Numbered from the stretch's first letter, positions 41,387 to 50,946 are shown. The stretch: 64,000 nt of DNA from CAZADH01 sp964483805 (GCA_964483805.1 CAZADH010000005.1:1-64000); one strand, 5' to 3'. Translations and numbers: made by a program. The notes: generated by a model from the letters alone, not told the origin.

Positions 41387-42424
41387 GTGTTGTCGCGAAG
41401 CATGACCATCGGCGCGCTTGCCCAGGCTCTGGGCGGGCGTGTCGAGGGCACCGGGAACGATCTGGAGTTGACCGGCATCGGCTCGATCAAAGAGGCCGCG
41501 GCCGGTGAGGTCACGTTCCTGGCCCACGCCCGCAACCTGGGTGAGTTGTCGGCGACACGCGCGAGTGCGGTTATTGCCGGCAATGATGTCGGCGCGTTGC
41601 CTCTGCCGGCGGTGCGGGTGGCCAATCCGTATCTGGCCCTGGCCCGGGCGTTGCCGTTGTTCCGACCGCCCCGGCCGCACATACCCGGCATTCACCCGAC
41701 GGCCTTTGTCGACCAGGCGGCCCGCGTCGATGCGACGGCCAGTATCGGGGCGCTGGCGGTGGTCGAGGCCGGCGCGGTCATCGGGCCGCGCACGCGCATC
41801 GATGCCCAGGCCCATGTCGGTGTCGATGCCGTGATCGGCAGCGACACCTGGATCCACCCGCACGCGGTCATCGAGAGTGGCTGTCGCCTCGGCGACCGGG
41901 TGGTGATCCACGGCGGCACGGTCATTGGCAGCGATGGGTTTGGCTTCACGCCTGATCCTGCGCGGGGTCACGCCCTGGTAAAGGTGCCCCAATTGGGCAT
42001 CGTCGAGGTTGCCGATGACGTCGAGATCGGGGCGAATGTGACGATCGACCGGGCGACGATGGGCAAGACATTCATCGGCCGCGGGTCGAAGATCGACAAC
42101 CTCGTGCACCTGGCCCACAATGTCGTGGTCGGCGAGCAATGCATCATCGTGGCGCAGGTAGGGGTGTCGGGCAGCACGACGCTCGAAGATCGGGTGACGT
42201 TGGCCGGGCAGTCGGGGCTCGTGGGCCACATCACCATCGGCAAAGGGGCGACCGTGGCGGCGCGTGGCGTGCCCACCCACGACATCCCGCCCGGCGAAGT
42301 CGTTTCCGGTTTTCCCGCGCATTCGCACAAAGAAGAACGCAAGATCATGGCGGCCATGCGCCGTTTGCCGGAGATGGTCCGGGCGGTGACGGCGATCAAA
42401 CAGAAGCTGGGACTGGATAAGTGA
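41387..42424 (+). CDS. lpxD: UDP-3-O-acylglucosamine N-acyltransferase
   Basis: 345 residues from a GTG at 41387, preferred over the ATG at 41402 because GAGG at 41376-41379 is spaced for it. N-terminal uridine-binding domain ([20 protein letters not shown]), then hexapeptide repeats forming a left-handed beta-helix. [48 protein letters not shown] contains the catalytic His region. It adds the second acyl chain in lipid A synthesis. The stop overlaps the GTG of the next gene. Confidence 0.96.
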   Translation: MLSRSMTIGALAQALGGRVEGTGNDLELTGIGSIKEAAAGEVTFLAHARNLGELSATRASAVIAGNDVGALPLPAVRVANPYLALARALPLFRPPRPHIPGIHPTAFVDQAARVDATASIGALAVVEAGAVIGPRTRIDAQAHVGVDAVIGSDTWIHPHAVIESGCRLGDRVVIHGGTVIGSDGFGFTPDPARGHALVKVPQLGIVEVADDVEIGANVTIDRATMGKTFIGRGSKIDNLVHLAHNVVVGEQCIIVAQVGVSGSTTLEDRVTLAGQSGLVGHITIGKGATVAARGVPTHDIPPGEVVSGFPAHSHKEERKIMAAMRRLPEMVRAVTAIKQKLGLDK

Positions 42425-43089
42425 GCCAAACACACAACGTAAATACGCGGATCTGGTGGCGTTGTCTGGTGCTGACGGCGCTGGTGGCGCTGTGCCTCGG
42501 TGCCGCCCCGGTGCAGGCCGCTGAACCGGATTTTCGTTTTCGTTATCTGGGTTCGACCATCGTGGCGATGCCCACGGGTTACACCCGCACCGAGGCGCTC
42601 TACGTTGCCGATGGGGCGCGCAGCCTCATGTTCTTCAGCTATCGCCTGCTCGGCAAGTTCCTCGAGGTATCGACAACGCGGGCAACCAACGGACCGAGCG
42701 ACGACGATATGGCGTGGAACCTCAAGCTCAACATTCTCGAAGAGGACACCTACATTCCCAACATCTGTTGGGGGTTGGGCGACTTCCGCGAGAAGTTCGG
42801 CGCCAAGGTGCCGTTCTTCGCGGCCAGCAAGACGATCGATTCCTTCGGGGCGATCATCCATGTCGGCACGGTGAAAGATCCGACGACGAACAAACAGAAC
42901 GTGTATTATGGCATCGACAAGACGATTTTTCCGCTGGTCACATTGATCGGAGAGCGTATGCTCGAGCGCAATACGGTTGGGGCAAAACTTGTACCGCAAC
43001 CGAACCTCACGCTGTTGATCGCGCGTGAGGGGGTTGGCCGATCCGATCAGCACGACATCTACCAGGCGAGCTACCAGGTGAACTTCTGA
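42421..43089 (+). CDS. exported protein of unknown function inside the lpx operon
   Basis: 222 residues with signal peptide ([22 protein letters not shown]). The mature part looks beta-rich ([72 protein letters not shown]) and ends QASYQVNF, an aromatic C-terminus as in outer-membrane barrels. I do not recognise the family. Overlaps lpxD (GTGA) and lpxC (TGATG), so it is translated with lipid A enzymes. A weak palindrome copy covers codons 5-10. Confidence 0.75.
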   Translation: MSQTHNVNTRIWWRCLVLTALVALCLGAAPVQAAEPDFRFRYLGSTIVAMPTGYTRTEALYVADGARSLMFFSYRLLGKFLEVSTTRATNGPSDDDMAWNLKLNILEEDTYIPNICWGLGDFREKFGAKVPFFAASKTIDSFGAIIHVGTVKDPTTNKQNVYYGIDKTIFPLVTLIGERMLERNTVGAKLVPQPNLTLLIAREGVGRSDQHDIYQASYQVNF

Positions 43090-44408
43090 TGGCGAGACCG
43101 CAGAATACGATCCGGACCGAGTCGCGCGTTGACGGCATCGGTCTGCACACGGGGTGTCCCTCGCGGTTGCGCTTTCTGCCGGCGCCGCCCGGGCACGGCA
43201 TCTGCTTCAAGCGCATCGATCTGCCCGAGCACCCATTGGTGCCGGCGACCATCGACAAGGTCACCGAGGTGTTGCGTGGCACGACGATCGGTCTCGATGA
43301 CGTGCGGGTGGTGCACACGGTCGAGCACGTGCTGTCGGCAGCATACGGACTTTGTATTGACAATCTGTTGATCGAACTCGACGGCAACGAGCCCCCGGCC
43401 GGCGATGGCAGTGCCCGGGTCTTTGTTGAGGCGCTCGAGAAGGCCGGAATCGTGGCGCAACCCGAGGGCGCGGCCCCAGAGGTTCTTGCTCTCAACGAGA
43501 CGTTCTTCATCGAAGACGGCGACCGCAGCCTGGCGTATCGGCCCAGTTCTCGCTTCGAGATCACGTTCACGATCGTGTATCCGAATTCGATCATCGGTCA
43601 GCAGACCCGGCACGTCGTTATCGACGATCAGGTCTACCGCGCTGAAGTGAAAGACTCGCGCACGTTCGGTTTCATCCACGAGTTCGAGGGACTGAAGGCC
43701 AAGAATCTGGCGTTGGGGGGAAATCTCGACAACGCGGTGGTGATCGCGCGCGATGGCAACATCCTCAACGAGGGTGGGGTGCGGTTCGAGCGTGAGTTCG
43801 TGACCCACAAGATTCTCGACCTCGTAGGCGACCTTGCGCTGATCGGTCGACCGATCCGCGGCCATATCATCGCCCACAAATCGGGGCATGCCTTCAACAT
43901 CCGGTTTGCCCGGTTGTTGGCCGAGAAGGCGGCGGCGATGAAAACCAGGAGACCAGAGAAGATGCTTGATATCAACATGATCCGGCAGGTGATTCCGCAT
44001 CGCTATCCGTTCTTGCTCGTCGACCGCATTCTCGCCTACGAGATGGGCCAGAGCGCGGTGGGCATCAAGAACGTGACGGCGAACGAGGAATTCTTTCAGG
44101 GCCATTTCCCGCGGCAACCGGTGATGCCCGGCGTGCTCATCGTCGAGGCAATGGCCCAGGTCGCCGGGGTCTTGTTGCTGTCACAGCCCGAACACAAAGG
44201 GAAGGTACCGTATTTCGTCGGTATTGACAATGTGCGGTTCCGCAAACCGGTGATTCCCGGCGATCGCCTCGAGATCTCCGTGAAGGTCTTGAAGGTGCGG
44301 GGCAACACCGGCCGTGTCGCGGCCGAGTGCCGTGTCGAAGACAAACTCGTGGCGAACGGCGAGTTGATGTTCACTATCGTCGATCCCGCGCAAGGAGCAG
44401 ACGCATGA
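43089..44408 (+). CDS. lpxC/fabZ: LpxC-FabZ fusion (lipid A deacetylase plus 3-hydroxyacyl-ACP dehydratase)
   Basis: 439 residues. LpxC part (1 to about 288): ESRVDGIGLHTG, VHTVEHVLSAAYGL with the first zinc His, HKILDLVGDLALIG with the second zinc His and Asp, and HKSGHAFNIRF with the catalytic His. FabZ part (about 295-439): QVIPHRYPFLLVDRIL, GHFPRQPVMPGVLIVEAMAQVAGVL with the active His and Glu. LpxC commits UDP-GlcNAc to lipid A; FabZ draws 3-hydroxyacyl-ACP into fatty acids. The fusion balances two users of the same hydroxyacyl pool. Known from other diderm lineages. It overlaps lpxA (ATGA). Confidence 0.96.
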   Translation: MARPQNTIRTESRVDGIGLHTGCPSRLRFLPAPPGHGICFKRIDLPEHPLVPATIDKVTEVLRGTTIGLDDVRVVHTVEHVLSAAYGLCIDNLLIELDGNEPPAGDGSARVFVEALEKAGIVAQPEGAAPEVLALNETFFIEDGDRSLAYRPSSRFEITFTIVYPNSIIGQQTRHVVIDDQVYRAEVKDSRTFGFIHEFEGLKAKNLALGGNLDNAVVIARDGNILNEGGVRFEREFVTHKILDLVGDLALIGRPIRGHIIAHKSGHAFNIRFARLLAEKAAAMKTRRPEKMLDINMIRQVIPHRYPFLLVDRILAYEMGQSAVGIKNVTANEEFFQGHFPRQPVMPGVLIVEAMAQVAGVLLLSQPEHKGKVPYFVGIDNVRFRKPVIPGDRLEISVKVLKVRGNTGRVAAECRVEDKLVANGELMFTIVDPAQGADA

Positions 44409-45202
44409 CCATCCATCCCACTGCGGTTGTTGCCAGGGGCGCCGTCATTCACGACCAGGCCGAGATCGCGGCCTATGTTACGATCGGGCCGAACGTCACC
44501 ATCGGTGCGGGCACGGTTGTCGGTCCGCATTGCCACATCGAGGGTCACACCACGATTGGGGCCAACAACAAGTTCATCGCCCATGTCAGCATCGGTTGTC
44601 CACCCCAAGACATCAAGTACAAGGGCGAAGAGAGTTTCGTCGAGATCGGTGACGGCAACATGTTCCGCGAGTTCGTTACCGTGCACAAGGGCGAGGGCGC
44701 GGGCACCAAGACGATCATCGGCAACGAGAATCTCTTCATGGCCTACGTGCACGTCGCGCACAACTGCGTGATCGGTTCGAAGAACATCCTGGCCAACTGT
44801 GTGACGCTGGCCGGGCACGTCAAGCTGGGCAATCGCATGGTCCTTGGCGGGTTGACCGGCATCCACCAGTTCTGCCAGATCGGTGACTATGTGATGATCG
44901 GTGGCATGAGCAAGATCGTCAAAGACGTGCCGCCGTTCATCAAAGTCGATGGCAATCCCGCGCGGGTCGTCGGGTTGAATGCCGTCGGCCTGAAACGCAA
45001 CAACGTGGCGAAAGAAGGCATTGACGTCATACGTCTTGTTTACAAAGTATTCTTCCGCTCGGGGTTGAACGTATCGCAGGCCAACGAAGAGATGAAGAAG
45101 CTTCCCGAGGCACAGCATCCGCTGGCCCAGCAGTTCCTCGAGTTCGTGGCGGCATCGAAGCGTGGCATCTACAAGCGGGTGCGCGAGTCGATTACCGAGT
45201 GA
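44405..45202 (+). CDS. lpxA: UDP-N-acetylglucosamine O-acyltransferase
   Basis: 265 residues from 44405 (MTIHPTAVVARGAVIHDQAEIAAYVTIGPNVTIGAG). Left-handed beta-helix of hexapeptides, with HVAHNCVIGSKNILANCVTLAGHV containing the catalytic His and GGLTGIHQFCQIGDYVMIGG, then the helical C-terminus. It performs the first step of lipid A synthesis. It closes the lpx operon; lpxB, which often follows, is absent here. Confidence 0.96.
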   Translation: MTIHPTAVVARGAVIHDQAEIAAYVTIGPNVTIGAGTVVGPHCHIEGHTTIGANNKFIAHVSIGCPPQDIKYKGEESFVEIGDGNMFREFVTVHKGEGAGTKTIIGNENLFMAYVHVAHNCVIGSKNILANCVTLAGHVKLGNRMVLGGLTGIHQFCQIGDYVMIGGMSKIVKDVPPFIKVDGNPARVVGLNAVGLKRNNVAKEGIDVIRLVYKVFFRSGLNVSQANEEMKKLPEAQHPLAQQFLEFVAASKRGIYKRVRESITE

Positions 45203-45209
45203 CGCTTCC

Positions 45210-46007
45210 GTGATCCCCGAAACCCGGTGCGGTCATCGGCCGCGCTGTGTTGCCTGGGGATCTGTCGCTGTTCTCTGGTTTGTGCTTGCGTGTATTGGCC
45301 CGACGGTCGCCGTGCGGGCTTGTGGCCTGGCTGAGCACGACTGGCAGATCCTCGGCTATCTCGAGATTCCGCTCGAGGCGCCGTTCGTTCTCGTCGCCGA
45401 GCAGCGGTGGCTCGAAGAAACGGTGCCATGCCGTGAGCCGGTGCCGTTGCTGTGGGTCTTCGACAAACCTGAGGCGGCCGCGATTTCGGGGCTTGCGCAC
45501 TGTGTCTTGGCGAACTGGCAGCTCGATCGCCCCTTTGTGCGCATGGCCGCGTTGGCGGGCGGCATTCTCGAGATGGCGCGCAATGCCGAACAACGCGGCA
45601 AACCGCTGGTGATTGCCCAGGCTTGCCGCCCCCGGCTTCGCTTGGCCTGGCTCTACGATTGGGGCAGCGGTGGTCGGTGCCACCAGTGGTTGGTCCTGCA
45701 CGATACGGTGTTGCGGGCGGTGTTGGCCGGCCACACCAATCGCTGGGCCGAGGAACATCCGCAGAGCCTGGCCATGTCGGTCACTTTCGATCAGGTTCCC
45801 TGGCCGACGCATGTCCTGAACGCAACCCTGGGACCCGACCAGGTGCAACCCTGGTGGTCGTATTCGAGTGAACCGCTGGTGCGCGCGCTCATTGAGGCCA
45901 AGGTGATTCGGATGCGCCAGGGTCCGCCGGATCCCACCGTGGTGCTCGATCGGCCGCCCTTGCCGGGCGACGCAGCGCCGGTCGCGGCCGGAGACGGTTC
46001 ACCATGA
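45210..46007 (+). CDS. exported protein of unknown function
   Basis: 265 residues if the GTG at 45210 is used (8 nt after lpxA); the longer frame overlaps lpxA. A signal-like segment (CVAWGSVAVLWFVLACIGPTVAVRA) is followed by a mixed domain rich in Trp and Cys (GLAEHDWQILGYLEIPLEAPFVLVAEQRWLEETVPC; YDWGSGGRCHQWLVLHD). No family recognised. Ends in a 4-nt overlap with the next gene, so it belongs to a three-gene unit of exported proteins. Confidence 0.6.
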   Translation: MIPETRCGHRPRCVAWGSVAVLWFVLACIGPTVAVRACGLAEHDWQILGYLEIPLEAPFVLVAEQRWLEETVPCREPVPLLWVFDKPEAAAISGLAHCVLANWQLDRPFVRMAALAGGILEMARNAEQRGKPLVIAQACRPRLRLAWLYDWGSGGRCHQWLVLHDTVLRAVLAGHTNRWAEEHPQSLAMSVTFDQVPWPTHVLNATLGPDQVQPWWSYSSEPLVRALIEAKVIRMRQGPPDPTVVLDRPPLPGDAAPVAAGDGSP

Positions 46008-46777
46008 GGGGCGGACGACGGTGGGCATTTCCGTGGAACGGCACCCAGAAGGAGCGGGCGCGGTTCGTCATGACGGTTGTGGTGGCCACGGCCGTGGTCG
46101 CCAGCGGGCTCGTGGTGATGCCGTCGTGGTCACAACCCGTGGCGAGTTCGGCGGCTCCACCGTTCGTCGCCGTCGATCTGGCGGCCCGGCTATCGGCACA
46201 CCCATTGATGAAGCAATACGATATACAGACAATGCGGTTTCGCGACACGGCAAGCGCGTATCGGGATGTGCCGGCGATGATGCATCGCCAGCAGGAAATC
46301 GCCAGTGCACTGGCCGAGATCGCCGAGGCCCGCCGCAAACAGGTGGCGGGTGCTCTGCGCGGACCGACGGGCACGGCTGCCGACGAGTCCGCGTTCTTTG
46401 CGCAGACGCGGCAACTGCGGTGGCGGTCCGAGCAGTTGTTGCGCGAGCAGGAGGAACTGCGCGAGGCCTGTCGGCGGGGCGGGCAGACCCCTCCCGAGAC
46501 CATGGTTCCCCTGGTTGCCCGGCTGGTCCGGGAAGCGCTCCACGGGGTCCGTTCCCGTGGTGAGATCGGCCTCAACCACCTGCCGTCGCCTGCTTTGACA
46601 CGGACTCCGCTGGGTGGGGCGAATCTATACGCACAATATATGGCCATTCACAATATCGAGCTGTTGCGGCGGTATCTCGCGGCGTGTGCCGATCTGGCGC
46701 CGCTGTTTCCGGGAGTTGACGACCCGGTGGTGGCCATCGCGCCGGCCGGCGATGGACCTGGGGGAAAGGACCGGTGA
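46004..46777 (+). CDS. exported Skp-like paralogue 1
   Basis: 257 residues. N-terminal membrane/signal segment (VMTVVVATAVVASGLVVMPSW). Then PFVAVDLAARLSAHPLMKQYDIQTMRFRDTASAYRD and a charged helix (QQEIASALAEIAEARRKQVAG). The pattern VDL-x-HPxMxxYD-xxxFR is shared with the genes at 46774 and 49945 and resembles the OmpH/Skp beginning (VDxxxL followed by a coiled coil). ATGA overlaps on both sides. Function unknown. Confidence 0.65.
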   Translation: MRGGRRWAFPWNGTQKERARFVMTVVVATAVVASGLVVMPSWSQPVASSAAPPFVAVDLAARLSAHPLMKQYDIQTMRFRDTASAYRDVPAMMHRQQEIASALAEIAEARRKQVAGALRGPTGTAADESAFFAQTRQLRWRSEQLLREQEELREACRRGGQTPPETMVPLVARLVREALHGVRSRGEIGLNHLPSPALTRTPLGGANLYAQYMAIHNIELLRRYLAACADLAPLFPGVDDPVVAIAPAGDGPGGKDR

Positions 46778-47706
46778 TGCGCGTGGGTCAGCGGCAGAGA
46801 ATGCCGGGGCATGGGGTGGGCTGGTTGCTCGTCTTGCTGTTCTGCAGTGGGCCGGCGTGGTCGGCCGATCCGGGCCCCGGGATTACCGCGTCGGTGGGTC
46901 GTATCGGGGTTGTCGATCTGGTGACCGTGACCGCTCTGCATCCGGATCTGGCACAGTTCGATTTCGTGCGGGCTGGTTTCCGGCGGGAGGCGGGGTTGCC
47001 CGGGGTGGCGTCGGCGCCGGATCGGGCGTGTATTGACGCCGAGTTGGTGCGCGTCGCCTCGATGATTGCCGAGATTGATGCCTCGCGGGCGGTCCTGTTG
47101 CGAGAGTCGGCGCCTCCAGATCCGGGGCAGACGGTGATGCGGGAGCGATTGCTCGCCGATCATGCCCGTCGCAGTGCGTCGGCAACGGCCCGCCACAATG
47201 CGTTGCTGTGGGTGCGGGAAAATCCCGATCTGACCGGACCCGAAGAAACGCGGGCGTGTTTCGCGCGCATCGCCAGCGAAGCGCGTGGCGCTGTTGTCGC
47301 CGTGGCCCGTGCCGCCGGGGTGGCCGTGGTTTTGAATCGCGGCTTGCCCAACGCTCCCGCAGACGGCTGGCAGCAACGGGAAACCGCCGAGGCGGGGGGG
47401 CTGTCATGGTTGGAGCAGAACGTCCTGCGCTCGCTGCTCGGTTCGGCGTCGGCCGCGATGGCGAAACCTGAATTGCCCGACGCTCGCATGGTGCACACCT
47501 GGCTGGCGATCACGGCACGCCCTGATGTGCAGCAGCAGTTGCGGTTACAACCGCATCCGCTCGTCCTGTGGGGGGGGCTCGATTTGACGGCGTCGGCGGT
47601 GGCTCGTCTGCTGGCCGCACGGGGCGTCGCCACCCCGGCGATCGAGGTTATCTGCGCCCAGGTTGCCGCGGATGCGCGGTCGCTGGGTGGGCCTGGCGAC
47701 CAGTAA
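46774..47706 (+). CDS. exported Skp-like paralogue 2
   Basis: 310 residues with signal peptide (GVGWLLVLLFCSGPAWSA). IGVVDLVTVTALHPDLAQFDFVRAGFRREAG matches paralogues 1 and 3. The C-terminal half has VVAVARAAGVAVVLNRGLP and LVLWGGLDLTASAVARLLAARGV, equivalent to VTGGIDLTQEVLVAILSEQGV in paralogue 3. Coiled-coil content is lower than in Skp. Followed by a 280-bp gap. Confidence 0.65.
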   Translation: MMRVGQRQRMPGHGVGWLLVLLFCSGPAWSADPGPGITASVGRIGVVDLVTVTALHPDLAQFDFVRAGFRREAGLPGVASAPDRACIDAELVRVASMIAEIDASRAVLLRESAPPDPGQTVMRERLLADHARRSASATARHNALLWVRENPDLTGPEETRACFARIASEARGAVVAVARAAGVAVVLNRGLPNAPADGWQQRETAEAGGLSWLEQNVLRSLLGSASAAMAKPELPDARMVHTWLAITARPDVQQQLRLQPHPLVLWGGLDLTASAVARLLAARGVATPAIEVICAQVAADARSLGGPGDQ

Positions 47707-47986
47707 AAATTGTTTTGCAGTCGTCTTCTTTTTTTTCCTCAGGGAGGCGAGAAGAAGACATATTCCAGGAACTCCCCCATACTGGTACCGGTGGGTTCTG
47801 CCTGGCCAAGCGATGGTGTTCTCGTGTGGGATGACGGCCGCGGGGTACGGGGCAGGGTGGATGCCCCGATCGGGCGGGGCATGGTCGTCGGCGCGCATGT
47901 GGTATGAGACTTGCGCGGTAATCGACCCGGGGAGTACATTGTTGGGTGTCGCGACCGACAACGCCAATGCCTCCCGGAGGACGAAG
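47707..47986. other. 280-bp gap before the pilin-like genes
   Basis: A T8 run at 47729-47736 follows a weak stem at the end of the preceding gene (GGTCGC 47678-47683 with GCGACC 47696-47701), so some termination is plausible. No convincing promoter hexamers seen; CGGAGG at 47975-47980 serves the next gene. Confidence 0.4.
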
Positions 47987-48772
47987 ATGCCGAACAGGGC
48001 TACCGCCAGTCGTGGTTTTACCCTCGTCGAAATGCTCGTCGCTTTCGGCGTGTTTACCCTGTTCTTTGGCGGGCTGTTTGCGCTGTACCGCGTTGGCAGC
48101 AACGCCTTTTCGACCGGTTCCTGGAAACTGGCGCGCCAGAAGCAGGCGCAGATGTTTCTCGAGGTTCTGAAAGAGCGGCTCGAGCAAGCGTCCAATCTGG
48201 CGATCCTCGGCGGTGCGGCAAACACCGACCAGATGCAGATTACGGCTGCCAGTGTCTTCTTCCCCGGCAATGCCAACACGGCCGTGCCGCTCGATGTGAA
48301 GGCGTACACGACGTCGCGCAACATCCTGCTGTTCAGCGTGTGCAAACCCAACCTGGGGCCAAACACCGGGTTGTGGTGCGGGCATGCCCTCAAGATCATC
48401 CCCGGTCCTGGGGGCGGCAAGCCGGGCCACCTGCGGATCTTCAGTTCGAGTCAGGCGGGAGCGTTCTCGACCGGAATCGCCGCATTTCCGCCGACACCGC
48501 CGGGCGGCGGGGCGGCGTGGCTGACGGATCCGACCTCGTATCAGTTGGGTCCCAACGGCTACAGCATGAACCTCGATGATGTCGGTACCGTGTCTTTGTT
48601 GTATCAGACGTCCGATGCGCCTGGTTCGGCGTCGGGAACCAAGGTGATCAACATCAACGTTACCTTGTTCAATCCCAAGCACACGGCGACGACCCTGCAG
48701 CAGTCGATCCGGGCGAGGGTGCCGGCGGGTGTCGCCGTGGTGACGGCCGCGCTGGCCAGTATGGGGACGTGA
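47987..48772 (+). CDS. type IV pilin-like protein (PilW/GspJ type)
   Basis: 261 residues; CGGAGG 6 nt before the ATG at 47987. Class III signal peptide: short basic leader ending SRG, then FTLVEMLVAFGVFTLFFGGLFALYRVGSNAF, with Glu at +5, cleaved by prepilin peptidase. The globular part has two Cys (CKPNLGPNTGLWCGH) and Gly/Pro-rich loops. Its size and place before two more pilin-like genes fit PilW or the pseudopilin GspJ. Overlaps the next gene (GTGA). Confidence 0.85.
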   Translation: MPNRATASRGFTLVEMLVAFGVFTLFFGGLFALYRVGSNAFSTGSWKLARQKQAQMFLEVLKERLEQASNLAILGGAANTDQMQITAASVFFPGNANTAVPLDVKAYTTSRNILLFSVCKPNLGPNTGLWCGHALKIIPGPGGGKPGHLRIFSSSQAGAFSTGIAAFPPTPPGGGAAWLTDPTSYQLGPNGYSMNLDDVGTVSLLYQTSDAPGSASGTKVININVTLFNPKHTATTLQQSIRARVPAGVAVVTAALASMGT

Positions 48773-49407
48773 CAATGAATACAACATATTGCCAATGTGC
48801 AGGCGATCATCGTGGCCACATTCGGGGTATGTCGCTGATCGAGTTGGTTCTGGCGGTGACGATTCTGGCCGTTTCGTTTCTGCCGGTGATCGGAGTCATG
48901 GGCACGACGATCAAGGGCACGACCCGTGACGAGTTGTTGGTGAAGGCGATTCATCTTGGGCAGACGCGCATGAATGTGGTGATGCAGTTTCCGTATCACG
49001 GGATCGTCGATCTGGGTGGAGGTGGTGCCGGCCCGACCTGGACCTTCGGAACGGGGGCGACACAATGGCAGATCGCGACGAACACGTTGGTGTTGCGACT
49101 CGGGCCGGTGAAAGACGACGACACGCTGAACAGTGACCCCTCGTATGGGGCGCATTCGTTTCGCACCGAACTCACGGTTGCTGATGAACCACTGCAATTC
49201 AGCGTGGTGCAGAATTACAATGCCGGGCAGCGGGCGGCCAATCCGACGGTCCCGGCGAACTGGGGTTGGAGCACACTGAACAACAGTCCGGCGGCGCGTT
49301 TTTCCGGGGTAATGCAGAGATACACGCTGATCGTCCGGTGGGTCGACGACGAGAACAAGAACCGGTTCTATTCGCTGGTGGCGTTCAAGGTGCGATACCG
49401 TGAATAA
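48769..49407 (+). CDS. type IV pilin-like protein (PilV/GspI type)
   Basis: 212 residues from a GTG overlapping the previous stop, or 210 from the ATG at 48775. The leader HIRG precedes MSLIELVLAVTILAVSFLPVIGVMGTTI, a prepilin N-terminus with Glu at +5. The C-terminal domain is beta-rich (LIVRWVDDENKNRFYSLVAFKVRYRE). Codons 2-6 of the ATG version form palindrome copy 10. The order after a PilW-like gene suggests a minor pilin. Confidence 0.85.
   Translation: MTMNTTYCQCAGDHRGHIRGMSLIELVLAVTILAVSFLPVIGVMGTTIKGTTRDELLVKAIHLGQTRMNVVMQFPYHGIVDLGGGGAGPTWTFGTGATQWQIATNTLVLRLGPVKDDDTLNSDPSYGAHSFRTELTVADEPLQFSVVQNYNAGQRAANPTVPANWGWSTLNNSPAARFSGVMQRYTLIVRWVDDENKNRFYSLVAFKVRYRE
48778..48790. repeat. 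AATAC-N3-GTATT palindrome, copy 10
   Basis: AATAC AAC ATATT, 9 of 10, over the first codons of the PilV-like gene. Confidence 0.6.
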
Positions 49408-49930
49408 CAACATGGCAATACAAAATATGACATTTAGGCGGCGCGGCACCGCGGTGGCGATGGCTCTGGTCTTTGCCACCATTTTGCTGTTGATGGCCAT
49501 CGGTTTCGTGCGGCAGTTGCGCCAGGCGCATCCGCAGAACCGGCTGATCGACGAGCGGGTCAAGGTCGAGTTGTTGGCCAACTCGGCCATTGACAAGGCG
49601 ATTCTCAAGTTCCAGTTGTTCCAGGGTGATTACTATGCGGCGGTGGCCGCGAGCAAGTTGGGTTACCACCAACCGCTGCAAGACTTCTTCATCAATGACA
49701 CGGGGTTGCGATACGTCAATTTCGGCGATGCCAGTTCCTCGTTTTCGAACCACACCATTGGGGTGGTCATTGCCAGTGTGAGCTTGCTCACCGACTGGAA
49801 GTGGAATACCGAGGCGTTACGGATCATCGCCAATGTCACCTATACCGACAGCGTTGGCCGCAACGTCGACAAAGACGTGGTGCGGATCGTGAAACTCGAT
49901 CGTCGGTTGAACACTCCATGGGGTCCATAA
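49400..49930 (+). CDS. PilX-like minor pilin
   Basis: 176 residues from a GTG at 49400, overlapping the previous gene by 8 nt; ATG at 49412 is an alternative. The start FRRRGTAVAMALVFATILLLMAIGFVRQLRQAHPQNRL is a PilX N-terminal pattern (RRxGxAxxxALxxxxxLLL) lacking the usual Glu5. The rest is mixed alpha/beta (NSAIDKAILKFQLFQGDYY). An 8-of-10 palindrome copy (AATAC AAA ATATG) covers codons 5-9. Third of three pilin-like genes. Confidence 0.75.
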   Translation: MNNNMAIQNMTFRRRGTAVAMALVFATILLLMAIGFVRQLRQAHPQNRLIDERVKVELLANSAIDKAILKFQLFQGDYYAAVAASKLGYHQPLQDFFINDTGLRYVNFGDASSSFSNHTIGVVIASVSLLTDWKWNTEALRIIANVTYTDSVGRNVDKDVVRIVKLDRRLNTPWGP

Positions 49931-49944
49931 TTCAGGGAGGGAAC

Positions 49945-50946
49945 ATGTCGCTCAGGGTTGCTGTTTCGTTCGCGGTTCGTCTGTCCGTCACGGCTTTGTT
50001 CGTGTGCCTTGGGGTTGCCGACCCCGCATGGGCGCAGCAGGGGGCGCCGCGGATCGGTATCGTCGATCTGGCAACCTTGATCATGTTCCACCCGACCATG
50101 GCGAGTTACGATCCGTTCAGCAAGTCGTTCATGCGGCAGAGCGACACCAGGCCGGGGCGCGGTGATGCGGTGGCGCAAGAGGCGGCGAACCGGCGTGCCG
50201 GAGAGGCGAAGGCGAAGGCCGACGAACTGCGCTCGCAGTTGCGACTGGCTGAGGGGCGGTTGGCGGAGAGCAGGCAGAAATACGATCGCCTCCTGCACGA
50301 AATGGACGGCGCTTTCCGGGCCCGGTTGTCGGGGCTTTCGAAGGCCCAGTTGACGCAGGAACAGAATCTGCATCAGAGCAAGCGAACGCAACTGGATCAG
50401 AAGCGGGCGGCGGAGTTGCGTGGTCTCGAACTCGAGCGGACCCGGCTCACCGATGCCGTCGCCGAACTCGACTCGTTTGGGGAAGCCGGAACGTTGATGG
50501 GGCCGACCCAGACGAACCAGACCTTTCTGGCGATGCTCAATGATATCCGGCGGGTCACGGCCCAGGTGGCGGCACGGCGCGGGATCGAGGTGGTCCTCGA
50601 TGCGAGCACGTCCGGGTTTCGCGGTTTGCCTGCCGATTCGCCGGAGCCGGGGTTTTCGGGCCGCAGTCCATTGGCGGTGTTGATGAATCAAGGGGTGCAT
50701 CCCGGGATCCTTCGGGATGCGCCGGCATTGAAGGGCCAGATGGCCATGCAGGTCGAGATGGCGGCGTCGTGGTATCAGAATCGGGCTTTTGTTCTGGGGC
50801 CGTTCCGCCAGCACCTGTTCTCGTCGTTCGTGGTCACCGGTGGCATCGATTTGACCCAGGAGGTTCTCGTTGCGATTCTGAGCGAACAAGGGGTGCCGCA
50901 GAGCGTGCAGACGGTGGTCGTGCAAGCCCTGCGGGGCGGCATGTGA
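49945..50946 (+). CDS. exported Skp-like paralogue 3 (coiled coil)
   Basis: 333 residues, AGGGAGGG upstream of 49945. Signal peptide (VRLSVTALFVCLGVADPAWAQQ). IGIVDLATLIMFHPTMASYDPFSKSFMRQ is the shared motif. A long coiled coil (about 70-170: AGEAKAKADELRSQLRLAEGRLAESRQKYDRLLHEM) and VTAQVAARRGIEVVLDAST resemble OmpH/Skp most clearly among the three. It lies between the PilX-like gene and the giant exported protein, hinting at a chaperone for it (inference). Confidence 0.75.
   Translation: MSLRVAVSFAVRLSVTALFVCLGVADPAWAQQGAPRIGIVDLATLIMFHPTMASYDPFSKSFMRQSDTRPGRGDAVAQEAANRRAGEAKAKADELRSQLRLAEGRLAESRQKYDRLLHEMDGAFRARLSGLSKAQLTQEQNLHQSKRTQLDQKRAAELRGLELERTRLTDAVAELDSFGEAGTLMGPTQTNQTFLAMLNDIRRVTAQVAARRGIEVVLDASTSGFRGLPADSPEPGFSGRSPLAVLMNQGVHPGILRDAPALKGQMAMQVEMAASWYQNRAFVLGPFRQHLFSSFVVTGGIDLTQEVLVAILSEQGVPQSVQTVVVQALRGGM

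Noticed and set aside
47663..47986. Upstream extension of the PilW-like gene
   Set aside because: It overlaps the previous gene and would hide the prepilin leader; CGGAGG before 47987 sets the start.
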